From Phoronis australis (taxonomy: Eukaryota > Phoronida > Phoronidae), in the NCBI GenBank assembly GCA_002633005.1, contig NMRA01000672.1:1-64000 (forward strand): 64,000 bases of DNA, read 5' to 3'. Both the position numbers and the translations under genes were made by a program. The notes below the pieces were generated by a model. That model was not told where the DNA came from. It saw nothing but the letters and a program-made list of their open reading frames with translations, and made no database searches. Positions 38,701 to 53,700 of the stretch are shown here, one piece after another; the stretch's first letter is position 1; every line of letters begins with the position of its first letter.

Positions 38701-41700
38701 TACCGTCAAATCAAAAATTCTTTGTACCTTAAAATGGATAGAGTAACATTACACTGACCTTGAACCCTGAGGGAAATGTCCTTCGTAGTGCGGCCCGCTC
38801 TGTTGATAGCGACACACGTGTATGTTCCTCCATACTCAGATTTTACACTGCGTAGCAGCAGGGTGCCGTCACTCTCCAAGACATGGAAACTGCTGCCGAG
38901 GTCCTCCACGGGACTATTTTTGAACACCCACTGCACCGTCGGCTCAGGAATACCTCGCGCCTTGCAGGGCAGGGCGACATTGTCATTCTCAACGATGGTG
39001 TACACACGACGACTGTCCTCAATAACTGGTGGTACTGTAGAAAAAGATTTTTGCAGCAAGTTAAAGCAGTGCTACTCACAGTTAGCGTTAATGATTCACT
39101 GGGTGGTGCTAATGAATGAAGATCTCTCATTTTGACATCTGATAGATTGAGAGGAGAAAACAGGTAATCAGCATGGGGCATCCACATGATAAGAGATCCC
39201 TGTGATTTACCCGAACGCAGACATAAAGTATAAATTTAAACTTCTTTTCTTTACACTGCCATTATCATTTTCATTATCTCAATCACTAGAGCAGCTTTAA
39301 AAAACTAATCGTTGGTCAGATTTTAGTCAGGTATTGAAATGGGCGTATATTCAAAGAGATTTGGTATTGAAATGAGGGTCTATTTTCACTATTCATAAGC
39401 ACTGAAAAGAGTCTACTATTCAGCCTCGTAGAGGCACAATTATACCCAATTTTTTCTAAGGAAAACTCTTAAGAAATGACCTTACCTTCAACGGTCAGCG
39501 AAAAGTCCATCGTAGCTTGACCAGCATCATTTTTGGCAACACAAGTGAATGTACCGGTATGGCCATACCTGAAATGACAAATTAAAATTTTTATTTTTTA
39601 CAGAGGCCCTGTGTCGAGCACAACTCTCAAGATTTCATCCACTGAAGCTTACAGAAGTGATACAGATAGGGTGTACTTTCATACTTTACGCAAGTATACA
39701 GCAGTTTAAAAAAAGATGAACGAATAACTTTATTTAATTCTTGTCAGCAAACAATTTTCATCAAAAATTCTTTGGTTACTTTCCTTGATTGAGGAGTTTT
39801 AGGAAAATAACTTGTACCTCACACATTCTCTCCCAATACACCAACAAACACAAACACAAACACAAACACAAACCCATACGCACAAACAAACATCTTACCT
39901 AGCTAGAGGTATAAACAGCTGGGCACCATTTGCCACCATCATGAAGGAGTTATCGTTGACCGGTATGTCCTTACCGTCCTTCTGCCAGACAATGGTGGGG
40001 TTGGGCTTGCCGAAGCTCTTGCAACCCATAGTCACGTTACTTCCCTCGATGACACGGAACTTGGACGGACCGTCCTCGATGGCTGGTGCAACTGGAAATA
40101 ATAGGCCGGATGGTAAAGGGCTCCGTCACTATGGCAACCATGAGGATTACATGTGCACTGGCAAGTACTAGGTTTGTGAGTGTCCAAAACTTACACAACA
40201 ATTCATTAATGTTTACGCAAAATAAATAAATAGCTAAACACGATAAAACAGATGTCTGTATGCAATGTGTCATTCCACTTTGCACTTTCAAGATTCAAGA
40301 CTATAAAGAATCATTATACATAATATATTATAGGCAATATTTCACGATCCAATTGTATCAGCCTAACATTAATACATTTTTATTAACCTTTAATTGTCTG
40401 CTTGTCAAATATTTTAATTTGCAGAAATGGCCACAAAATCTCAGTAATTATGCTTTGTTTACTGACTTATTATAGTAATTTACAATATTTCAGTTCTTAA
40501 CAGCTTAGTCAAAGTCACCGACTTCACAGCAAAGAGCTTTGACATCCAAGGTCACCACACCACCTCACCTTGAACTGTGACCTTTGTCTTGGCCAATGCA
40601 ATGCCCGCACTGTTCTGAGCAAGACAAATGTAGACACCACCATCATCCACGTTGGAGTCGGGTATCTGGAGAGAGCCACTACGCAGGATTCTGTGTGGCC
40701 CAGCGTTATTGGTCAGCAGACGTGTGCCCTTTTGCCAGGAGATTCTTGGTGTAGGCACTCCCGTCGCATTACAAGGGATAGTGATGGTCTGACCCTTGGT
40801 CACTTTAATTATTTTCTTACTCTTGGTGATGACTGGCTTCTCTAGATGGATATTTAGACAAGACATTGTTTAGTCGTAGGTAACCAGGAAATGTGCACCA
40901 GTGTAATTTTTTGATATGTTTAAAAATGTTAATTTGGCTTCAATAAGTTTAATTCACTAACTCACTAGATGGTTGTCAACCTTCAAGAAGTTCTCGCTTA
41001 CTCCATTTCTTAAAATGTCGAAAAACCATGTATTATATATGACCTCCATTTTTATAACATTTGTCATTTCTGCTTTGACCACGACTTAAAAAAACCTTAA
41101 CCGCCCATCAACTTCAACTGTCTTGCGTACCCAAAATTTGAAACTGGGTCAAGCAACTGTCGCTTTCCTGTTTTTCCAACCCTAACGAGTTACACATCGA
41201 ACGATTGGAGTTAAAACAGCCACCAAACACCCAAACTGTTTATGGTTCACCAGTCGCATAGTTCGTCAACAACATCAACTCCTCGCCTACCTTGAACAAA
41301 CAGTTCTATCTCCCTAGACACTGAGCCTGCGTCATTTGTGGCAGTGCACGTGTACTTGGCCGAGTCACCCAGTCGCACTTGGTTGAACTGCAGTGTTCCA
41401 GTTGGATGCATTCTGTAGTGTAGGCCCACAGAGTTGATAGCTTTGCCGTTCTTTTGCCACGTGACCTGCGGGTCGGGCAATCCGAGACTCTCGCACTTCA
41501 GCAGTGCACTTTCACCAACTAACTTGGCCACGTAGGTAGGACCATCCCCGATAGTAGGTGGGACTGGAAACAAGCACAATTTTGCGAAAATTTCATTTCT
41601 CTCTAAAGTCTCATATATAAAATTTCCATACAATGTATGCAAATCAACAGTCAAAACGATAGATTATTACATTTCTTGAAATGTAAATCTTCATCCATCC

Positions 41701-44700
41701 AGTAAAAATCGTAATCAAATAAATTAAACCTGTTCAGTTGCACTAAGTACTTACTAAAATCCTTAAATTTTAATTTGTAAAACTAAAAAAAGGCATTTCA
41801 TCACTGTTTAGCTGTTAATGTTAAGTGCGTAACCGAAACGGTGACAATCCTACCTTGAACAGCGAGGCTGAAATCCCGGGAGGCATTGCCAACAGGGTTA
41901 CTAGCGACGCAACGATAACTGCCAACATCTAACAACTGAGCGACAAGAATGTGCAGTTTTCTCCCCTGTCCAAGAATGCGAATGCTCGGGTGGCTGGCAG
42001 CTGTAATCTCACTATTGTCCTCGTACCATGTGATTGTCGGCTGCGGTATGCCAGACGCGACGCAGTCCATCGTGACCTTCTTATTCAGGATCACCGTGAG
42101 GTCAGTCACCTTGTCGGAATTTTCAATAGCAGGTGGCACTTGAAAACACCAGAAAAGTAAATGAGGTAATACTTTTGTCGAGTGAACAGAAAACCACACT
42201 AAAGTTCCTCATCCCAAAATTGTTCTACGGTCACACAGATGATGATTTAAAGTATGAGTAACTCCACTCTCTCTGTAGTAGATTTTGTGATCATGACTTG
42301 TCGCATAACAACATACAAATACGTGAGTGAAGAGCTTTCTACTGCTCAACACACTACTAACAGTCCAAAACAACTGTGGTACTGTTAGAATATTCTGAAG
42401 TACCATTACACATTACTACATTAATTCATAAACGAAGGCCACAGACGCATTAGGCAGGAAGGAGGCAGGGTTCAGTGTGGGCAGTCAACCACTGCTCAAC
42501 CACAAACTAATTAACATTGCATCAACATAATTAAGTCAAAATAGGTCACGCTTGAGGCAGGGCTTGGAATGACCGACAAAAAAAGAAATTTGATGTATCG
42601 TTCCACAAATAAATAGGCTTGCGTGACAGAAATATTTTTAGTGTGGTAAAATTTAACTGAAATAAATGTTTTTGCACGAATAAAGTCAAAATAATGATAA
42701 AAAGACGACAAAAGAGGAAACTGGAAATCAAATAAGAGGAAATCAAATAAGAGGAAATCTTCTTAAAAGAGGAAAATTCCAAGCCCTATAAGTCAAAACG
42801 GGTCAACGTCAAAACCAGATTGGATCACCATAAGCACCAAGATCTATTTGTTTTCTATGTATAACATAATTTTTGTTTAATTTTCAATAAATTTTGAAAC
42901 AAAGTCTAAAAACATTGATAGAATACGTGACAAAAACAAATACGACTGGTTGACAACAGCGACAAAGAAGTTAAAATTAGTGCCATATTAAATTGTTGTT
43001 TACCCAGAACCTCCAGGTTGAATCTCTTGTCCACCTGGCCAGCCTTGTTCCTAGCTCGGCATGTGTAGCGCCCAGTCTGTGACGTCGTTGCCGATTTGAT
43101 TATCAGGCCAAGTCCACCTTCAATAATGCTGCAATGGAGAAAGGCAATTTTTGGACTTTAGTCTCCTGAAAACTTATACCAGGTAAGGTGAAATTATGAA
43201 AACTTTCATGCGTGTTCCTAATACTTATTTATTGTTAGTAATGAGCGGTTAATAAACATATCATTTTGTGAATACGGTAAAATGTCTTCAATTTCAGAAT
43301 AAAATAATGGCCAAAGTTGAGCTTTTTAGATTTTTGAAGTGCTTTTAACATTGTTGTGAATGGTCGCATTTAGGTATAGAACTTGAACACGGAAAACATG
43401 AAAAATAATTATATAAAAATAAAATTTCACTTGTCTTAAATTGGCGAGAGTATTTTCCTGTACTTTGAAAATGTATGCTGCAAATCAGAATTAACATATT
43501 ACCTAACCTGAGGGTTTGGATGCCGCTTTGCACAATCATACTGAATTTACAAAGAGTATTACTTATTATTATACACAACAGGCACTGCATTGTGGGTAAG
43601 GAAATATCTGAGAAAAACGTTTTCAGGGGAGACAATTCACACTGCAATACCTGTAGTGTCCAAATGACTCTGTTCCAATCTCAGTGCCATCCTTGTACCA
43701 CTCGATCTCAGGGAATGGCTTGCCATTTACAGGACAGTTCAGGGTAATCGAGCGACCTTGAACAACCTTGTGATCCTCAACAAGTGGACCATCAATAACC
43801 GGGGGAACTGAAAGTCAGAAATAATGACTATGTGATACATTCTCGAAAACTTTGAAACACCAGTAAAGTGAAATCCTTAAAATTGTACAAAACGTTTGTT
43901 TTATTCCATCAATATAGTTGTTTTTAGAACGTTATTTATGTGACTAAGTCAATACCCTCGTCTGCATTGCCAACAAACATTTGACACGGTGACTCTCTTA
44001 TGTCTTTCAAACATTCCTTTAACAGCTTTAAATCATCAAAAAATTAGGTCAAGCTGAAACCGCAAACTTGAAATTGGATCAAATCAAGTTTGCAGACAAA
44101 GATGAATGTTTTCAATCAACGAACTCCATTCACCCTCCTTTATTGCGCGAAATTAGAAATATTTACCCACCATAATAAAAATGAAACAAAGTGTTCCAAC
44201 CAAAACATGAACCAATGCTACTCAAAGATGGCGCTGCAACAACTTTACATACTTAAGCGTGTGTATTTATAGCAAAGCACCTTCATTTTTTAAATGCGCC
44301 CTTAAATTTTTGACAATTAAAAAAATAATAATAAAAAATAATGATAAAATAGTACAGTGATTAAAGTAAGTTATCTTACCGAGAACAGTGATTGAAAATG
44401 TCTTTGATGTTTTTCCCGCACGATTATTCGCCTGGCACGTGTAGTCTCCTTCGTCTTCTTTCTTCATTTCCAAAAGCGTAAGTCGCATCTCGTCAGCGGA
44501 CATCTCAATATTCTCGTAGTCATCCAAGTCAAAAAGAGGCTTAGTGCCAGCGTACCATATCATAGACGGGTCAGGGATACCAGAAGCAGGGCAGTGTAGT
44601 GTAACTGTCGTGTTCTCTATGACCTCCATGTTGGAGTTGATGCCCGTGTCATCTATGGTTGGTGGGACTGGAATGGGAGATGAAATAAATTAGAGTGGGC

Positions 44701-47700
44701 CCTCATGTCATAAATATAAAAGAATAGCAGTAACAAGTCTAAAGTTAATATTTTGTATTAATTTCTAACGACCAGCATCATAAATTTCATGGTTATCCAC
44801 CCATTTAGCACATTGGTTGGACATGTGAAATTTTGTTTCACCAAATTTCTATCCAAAATTTAATGACCAGTATAGTTTGGTATCAGCCCTTCATTGGCAC
44901 AAACCTGATTGAAGGCACGACTGTACTTTTTGTTCGACATACAGCTTAATACATATTCGCTCAAAGTCACTTTACAATCTCCTATCTTCAGGCATGCAGC
45001 TATGAAGCAAAACACCAAGAGACATAACGTACAAACGAGTTAAAATAGTTGCTACATTTCGAGACTACATATCTCATCATTAGACATCGAGTGAATGAAT
45101 ATAGAGGAAGCAAAATAAACACTGAAATAAACGGTGAAGGAAATTTTAGTCTATCGTTAGTTTGGTTGCTAATGTGTGGATGCAATAACACAACAATTGG
45201 TAAAGTTTCCGTAAGAAATTAAGGATTCAATTTGTATAGATTGCACAGCGAAACACAGCCCGAATTGCCTGTGATATTCTTTTGTTTAGCTGTAGGCAGC
45301 GCCATCACTGACAGCCACCTCTGTTCCCTACTCTGCAAATAAAAGAACTCTGTCAAAAAAACTCCAGCATTTGTAGTTACTGGCTATTCAAATCCCAACT
45401 GGTAAGAAAAATTCAACGTTTGTGGTTGGAAAATGAGATGTAGCACCTAATGTGAAGAATGATCAAAGCTAATTAACATGCATAACCAACTGAAGTGCAC
45501 GGGCATGTTCCAAGAAATAGACTTATAAGTTCATTTTCGACGTAAGTTTAAGATTTGTCTTAACTTCCAAACTTTGAAACTTCCACATCCGGTAAGTTGG
45601 TCGAAATTAAGGCAAAACTTATGTCAAACACCTAAGTCAAGCTTAAGATCTCTTTCTTGAAATGGTTTCGAGACAAATTTAATTTTTATTTAAAAATTTA
45701 CTAAAATTGTCTTAGCTAAGTCAGTTTTGTTGGAACAGGCCCCACGTCTTTAAACAACGGAATTGAAAGAAGTCAACCTACTCAAAACAGTCAGTTCGAA
45801 GTTCTTCCTCAGTTCTCCAGCCTCATTCTCAGCCACGCATGTGTAGACGCCAGTGTCAGATGGATGTGCTCGAGCAATCTCCAGGAACTGTCCCTGGGAG
45901 ACGATGGAGATCATGTCGTTCTCCTCCACACGTCGCCCGTCCCTTAGCCACGTGACCTTGGGGGCTGGGATGCCGAATACCGGGCACTCGATGATCACCG
46001 TGCGATTGGCGACAACTTTGGGGTCAGCAATGGCATTGGACAAGTCAATAGAGGGCGGCACTGTAGACAGAAAATTAAACATTAAATCAAAAAATTAATC
46101 ACAAATAAAAAGTTAAAGTCCCTGAATGCTCTGACAAGACTTCCATGGCATTGGTCAGTGTAACATCGTTTTCACCTGATGATCTAAAAATCAATGGGGT
46201 TGATCATAAATTATATTTCACAAAATTCTTCAAAATAGGAAATTTCTTGAACCATCTTTTCTGAATGGAATTTAATGTAATTTGTTAAACTGCACACCTA
46301 AAATCATCAAGACTACAGTCAAACTAATAGTACCACCCAGCTAAAATTACAGAGTTAAAATAATCGTATTTCAAATCACTAAACTGAAAGATTTGAACCA
46401 ATACGGCTGCACAACAGGTCAAACTACAATGCCACAAAGTGTAGTCTTTCAAAAACAAAAACATTCAGTTCGTTGTACCAACCTAAAACAGTAACATCGA
46501 AATCTAGGGTGTCCCTGCCAGCCACATTAGTAGCTATACAAGTGTAGCGTGCCCTATCTGATTCGACGATGTTTGAAATCTTCAGCCGGTAGCCATTATC
46601 TAGCACCTCCACGTTCCTGCTTCTGATTGGTACCCGCTCTTTGACCCATGTAATGGTTGGAGTCGGAATACCCCTCGCCGGACAGTTCAGAATAACAGTA
46701 CGGCCTTTGATGATCCTCGGTGACGTGTCTAAACCAGTAGCATCAATATGGGGTGGCACTGAAAGAAAAATGATTGCACTTTATTACCCACAATCCATCA
46801 GTATCAAGAAACTGGGTATGACATCATCTGCAAGCATTCAGTGATCGTCTGCTTGTAACTCTGCAAGTGAAGTCACTGGCTTTGCTCATTAGCATGTTTT
46901 CTGACGAGAAAACAAAAGATGAAAAGTGAAATTGGTGATTTTTTTGGACTTTGAATCAACTCTTCAAAAAATATCTTCTTTCCACCCAATTCCATTAATT
47001 CATCATACACGATACTTCCCAAATGGTAACATTTTAAGGACTGCGTAAAGTCATTGGTGAAGGGACAATTTTACTTTTGCCATGCACAGTATATTATCGA
47101 CTCTCCTTTCATTCTAACAACTAAATAATCAGAAATTCCTTACTCCAAACCGTCAGATCAAAATCCGCATCATCTTGCCCAGCCTCATTCTTTGCAATGC
47201 AGGTGAAGCGTGCCGTGTCGCTCTCCTGAGCACGGCGAATTTCCAGTTTGCTGCCACCAAAGAGAGCCTTGTAGCGGGGATGAGGGAAGGCAATTTCTTG
47301 CCCGTTCTGCAGCCACGTGATCTCCGGGGAAGGGATACCGCTGGCAGGGCAGTCGATGATAGCAGTGCGATTGACGATCACCTTGGGTTCCTGGTCCAAC
47401 GATGATTTGTCAATGGTTGGTGGTACTGAAAATAAGCAAGGCTTGCAATGACTAATGACAAAAAAGAGGAAATTTTTCCAAATGATGTATCATTCCACAA
47501 AAGGCTTATGTGATAAAAACATTTTTGTGTGAGTTGTAAAATTTAATTGAAATAAATGCTTTTGCATGAATAAAGTCAAAATAAGTACAACAAAGTGACG
47601 AATATAGAGGGAACTGCAAATCAAATTCTAAACCAAAAAAGATCAAATCCTCTTAAAAGAGGAAAGCTCAGAATAAAACATACTCTCAACTGTTTGCTCT

Positions 47701-50700
47701 GACCTTTTGCAAAATAGTATAGTAATTCACATATTATGAGCAAAATTAATTGCCAAAATTCTCATTCTCTTTATTTTTAAAGGCGGGTTACTGTAATTCA
47801 GATATTAGAAATTAAATATTATTTTATGACATCCGCACACCAACAACAGGTTGAAATTTTCTCAACATTCATTTTTGCTAAGAAATTTGACAATAAAATC
47901 TTACTTCAATAAAATCTTACTTGTCCAGCATGAGCTTAAAAACAGAAGAATTACGACATCTCGGTGATAACATTTGCCCCAATTCCAGTTGTAACTGCTA
48001 TACTTAAGCTGGTATAATGGCCTATGCTTTGCGATCTTTCCACAATGTCTAGAAACCGTACCTCACGTGATACTAAAAATCTTACTTGGGAGCCCAGTTG
48101 TGCAACACACAGGCAGGTACCAAAGAAAATAGAGCATTGATCCCTATCGTCTTGCTAAATCAAATGAAGTCCATTCAAACAGCTTAAAAACAGCACGATG
48201 TAACATCCAATTCCTACAATCCAACATTTCACCCATTGGTTTCTAATTAGGTCAGGTACAGACCAAAGCAACAATATCCTTTTGGCTGGAGATTTTCATT
48301 TAAGGTAGGGACAACATCAATAATATTTGCGTTCCTTTTCAAACAAACTTCATCAAAGCGCAAGGATCTCATCACTACTCACCCAGAACATCCAGTTTGA
48401 AGTCTACCTGCGAGTCGCCAGCCTCGTTGGACGCTCGGCACGTGTATATACCCGTATCGGAGACCTGAGCGTTGCTTATCTCCAACTTTAGGCCCTGCTG
48501 GAGAACACGGAGGTTGGGTTGGGCCTGCAAGTCCAGAGTGCGGTCATTCTTGAGCCAGACGATGCGTGGAACAGGGATACCAGTGGCTGGACAGTCGATG
48601 ACTATTGTCTGGTTGACGATGACTTTAGGGTTGGTGTTGATGCCCGTCATAAGGATAGACGATGGTACTAGGAAAAAGAGTGGCAAATGTAAACATTTCT
48701 ACAGAGGAATCGCTACATTTACACTTTTCTTCGATATTTACAAATCAACACTTGGCAATTTATTTCAAATTGTAAGAAAAGCAAGTCTGCAGGCAATATC
48801 GGCAGTTCAGAAATCGATAATAATCACTTGCAGGTGACCCAGATTTTGTGCAATTATAGCACATTCAAGTTTGAGCATGCAATACACACATAAAAAATGT
48901 CTTGCAATAAGTAATCTGCACGCAACTTTATTACTTAACTCACCAAATATTGTGGCAACTCTAAAATACATCGCCACGTCGTGCACCTTTTTGGTTCCAA
49001 ATCAGCAAAACCAAAACAAGTACAAGAACACTCATTATCAACCACACAACCTTCTCACCATAGACATCCAAATCAAAGTCCAAATCCGTCTGCCCAGCTT
49101 TGTTCGTGACCAGACAACGATACGTATCGGTATCGGTGACTTGGGCACTGCGTATTTTCAGTTGCCGTCCTCCCGACAACAAGTCGACATTCTGATTGGT
49201 CAGATCTAGCACCTCGCCACCCTTCAACCATATGATCTCTGGCGGAGGGTTGCCAGCAGCGGGGCAGTCGATGGTGATGGAGTTGTTGACGACGACAGAA
49301 GGGTTGGTGATTACGTTGTCAGTGTTGATGTACGGAGGTACTGTAATAGAACACAACACATGGTGAATCAAAAAATATGCTTCATTACAAATTAAAGTCT
49401 GTCGCAAGATAGTTTCCAAAGATAAAAAGAAGACGTGGGTTGGCAAAATAAAGGTCATTTAATATGACAAAACGGTCAGTAGTACAAAGTTTTCAAATGT
49501 TTTAAGGTAACCTCTTCAGTGTCTGCTTGTTTTCCAAGAAGTCTCTCAACAACAGTCGATGTTAACGCTATGTCACAAAACACAGGATTCCAACTCAAGC
49601 CTCACATACGAGTGCCTGTAGTCCAGACCACCTATTGGCACCAATTGTATTAAGCAATACATACACAGAAGTGGGGATTGCATTACACATGCGGGACGAA
49701 AAACAGATTAGAAACACAAAAGCTGGAGACCATATTAATCTTTCTTTATCTGGTTTCGCAGCAAAAGAGACTCCACACCACAATACTAAGGTGTCACAAA
49801 GGAATGACACAAGAAATCTGTAGATGTCAGTAACCACCATGAGCAAAAGAGAAACAAAAGACCAGTAATAATGTTAAGCCTCTTGATACTATCATTTCAT
49901 GCATAATAAGCAAAAAACAGACTGACCGAGGACTTTCAAATCAAAGTATTTCTCAGCATCTCCAGCTTGATTCACTGCCCGACAAACATAGCGAGTGGCA
50001 TCTGAGACCTCAGCAGCCGTGAGGCGTAACCTTTGACCTCCCTCCAATATGAAGACGCGCTCCAAGAAGGAGTTCCCACTGAAGCTGACAGTATTGGGGT
50101 TGGCAACAACGTCACCACGAACTGGGCCTCGGTCAGGGGCTGGAAACAATTCCATACGACATCAAACGAGCATTTACAAATTAATAAGTTTTTATTCCAC
50201 AAGTGTTTAGTGACCCTTAGCAATACAAAAAATCTAAAACCATAATAATGTGTATCCCAAATATTTCTAAGCCTGGTCAGCACGCCACCAGTGGCAACAT
50301 CAAGTTAGAAACAAAAATTATCATGCAGTGTAACCTACAATACAAAACTGTCAGCTTATCGATAGTGTCAAACGCGTTTGTGAAATCAAGAAATAGGTTA
50401 GTTTTCTCTAGTCACTGACATGTTGCTCTTAATCAATAGCATCCACAATGTATATTCACCAGTGATTTCCACATTGTCCTTGTACCATCGTATCCTGGGG
50501 TGAGGGATACCTGTCGCAGGGCACAGTAAGTCAATGCTGTCACCAACCACCACTTCAGGAGTCGCTACTTCATCAGAGTTGGCAATAATCGGGGGAACTG
50601 CAATGACATGAATGTTCTGTTAACTGCCCAAAAATACCTCCATGTTTAGAACATTCCCCCACTGCGTTTACTGGAAACCACAACTGCCAATGACTCTTTG

Positions 50701-53700
50701 AAACAATAACTGGAATTCCATCTTAGTAAAAGAGGCTTTGTTACAACCAAAAGGACAAAATCATTAAACAGCATAACTCAGTCAGACAACTGAGGATTCT
50801 GTGGTAACGTAATACCACTTCTGTGAAACGAAAAGTTCAAATGGAACAAGTCAACAATATTTTTCACAATACTGACTGACAGGAAGGACAGCGCTCTAAT
50901 CCCACATCCTCAGGGTAAGTGGTGAAGCAAATTAAACAGAAAACCTGTTTTATCGCAACTTAAGAAGAAACAATTACGCTTATCCATAACTTACCCTGCA
51001 CAGCCACCTCAAAGATCTTTGTCTGTTCACCAGCTTCGTTCTTCACCACACACGCGTACCGTCCTGTGTCATCCACGGCTGTAGCCACGAATACCAGGCG
51101 TCGGCCACGGTCTTCCAACGACACATCAGGATCAGCATCGACATCCAGCGGACGGCCATCTTTGTACCACGTGATCGTGGGCGGGGGTGTACCAACAGCA
51201 GGGCAGTGGACAGTCAAGGGGTTGTCCTTGATGACAGTGATGTTCCGGCCTGATGCTTTGGATTCATCAATTTTCGCAGGATCTGTTGTTAATGAGCAAT
51301 GATTGTAAAAACGGAAATGTTATCTATCCAAGAGAATGTTTAAGACGATACAAAACATTACAAATAATTGAAACGATGAAAACAACTAGAGTGGAGGCGA
51401 CACATTGTTGCATTAATTATCATCCATAATCAAATAATTATAATACTCAGAAGAAATCTTGTTTGTCTTAATTTTGTAAGAAAATTCTCAAGACACAGAA
51501 ATGAAATTGCAGGCTCTCTAGAAATGAAGATACCAAAGTTGATGCTTATCAATAGAAGCAGACGTACCTAAGACATCAACATCCGTGTTCTTCTGGGTTG
51601 ACCCCGCCACATTCTCCGCTATACACCTGTATCGTCCTTTGTCACTCAACTTGGCCTTGAGAATGGTGAGCGTCTTGCCGCGATGGGAGACTTTTAAATG
51701 GCCTTTCTCGGCAGCAAGATCAATAGGCTCATTATCCTTGTACCTTAGGTCGTAAAAAAAACATGAACTTTTCAACATTTTGCAGCTGCTTTAGTCAAAA
51801 ATGTAATTAATGATTCTCTGGAGAATATTTACCGTGTGATAATGAAAATGAAATGATCAATACAACATTTAAAAGGTTTGTTACTTTATAGTCCAGTTTT
51901 GCCAAATTCTGTTTGATGTTGAAATATGGGCTGCGTTATGCACGTCAAGTTTCTGCGAGAAAAGCAAGAGATCACCATGGGATAAAAGCAAAGCAATTAA
52001 GTGCTCACACTAGTTTTGGTCGCGAGTGTCTTTTGTCAACACAAAGTATCACACAACACAAATGGCATTAGCCATGACGTTAAAATTTATCAATAGTTAC
52101 TGTAGTTTGTAATGGCAACAAAAAGCAAAATCAATTTTCCATTCTGGGACTGGGGCTATTCAGCACCCACAAGGGGGTGATTATCTCAGTTCTCAGCCAC
52201 GACCATGAACTCTTAGTAAGCTGTGTTTAAGTTACACAGTCCAACTGGGTTTACAAAGAACTACTTTTACTGACCTTGCGTGTCAATTTCTAAAGACATA
52301 TTGATTGTGAATGACACCCATGATTTAAACATTAAAAATTCTAAACTACTATGGGGACTAGTGTCAGACCCCCTCAAAGCCAAAAATGCTATCTCATTGT
52401 ATCCACTATGGAAGAATCTTTACCATGCTCATATGGCATTATCAAGCCTTGAAAGGAGACCTACCATGTGATAGTTGGGAGTGGGAGGGCAGTGACAGGG
52501 CAGTTGATGGAGAGGGAATCGTTGACGACGACCTTCATCTTGTCTACGTCACACTCGCTGGGGTCTTCACACTCGTCGCCACCGAAACGAGGCTTCACTA
52601 GAGACAAGCATTCAAGAAAGAAGAAATCATTACAGGGCTTTTCCTTTCCTATCTTTATCAGGTAACTGTCATGTAAAGGATTTTGAGAACCAGTTTTGTC
52701 CACTTAGTAACACGCATCAAACTGGTTCTCAGGACATCTACCAAGAAAATTTACTTTTTGTTAACGTACTTATTGTAAAGAAATCACCAAAGAGCATTTG
52801 CAAAAAGTTGAAAATTAACTATTTCAGTAATTAATAACTGCTTTTATTTGTCTTAAATAGATGACCTTCAACCTTAATGAATTATACTTACAGTAAATAA
52901 CCAAGTCGACGATGTTTGACCCAGTGCCAGCAGGATTGGTGGCGATACACTTGTATGTTCCGCGATCCGACGCTTGAGCCTTGGTCACCTGCAGAGATCC
53001 ATCCTCCAGGAATCTTACTCCCAGCTCATTTCCCGTCAAATGTTCGCCATTTTTGTACCAAGTAATGATGGGCCTGGGCGTTCCCTTGGCCGGACAGATC
53101 AACACAACTGACTGACCCTCGATGACGCTGGAGTTCTTGGGAACATTCGAAGGGAAGAACGGAGGTTCTGTAAAGAGGAAAAACTGCTTCATCCATTTAA
53201 GAATCTGGTTTAAAAATTAACATGGAGCTGGTGATTGTACTAGCTTGAAATGAGATCGTTCTGATGTCCACCAAGGCCTAGTTACAAACAAGATTATCCA
53301 CTAGCAGTTTATCGTGAGATGTTGCCAACCCACAAGTGGTGAGATAAAGTGAACCTTCTTAGAATAAAGGTTGTAAGCAAGTGATGAACGAGTTTACCTT
53401 AGCGTTTCACAAGTGACAAATAAATGAAGTTTGCGGGCGTTGAATCATCTCGTTAATGAAATCAATGAGTTTCATTTGGTAAGTGCTTTCATCAAGATGA
53501 CAGCCTACAGTAACAAAGGAACAGTAAAGAACAACAAAAGAACGTCTCAACACACCGTGTATGATAAGCTCCACGCTCTGCTGAGTCTGGCCAGCCGGGT
53601 TCTTGGCTACGCACACATACGTTTCCGTATCTGACAGTTTGGCTTCATTAATGACAAGTGATCCATTGCGCTTGATGGAGATGCCTCGGATGAGGTGCTC

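Noticed and set aside
49595-49846. Complementary open frames on both strands between Ig 13 and Ig 14
   Set aside because: No Ig hallmark and the neighbouring exons are already phase-compatible.
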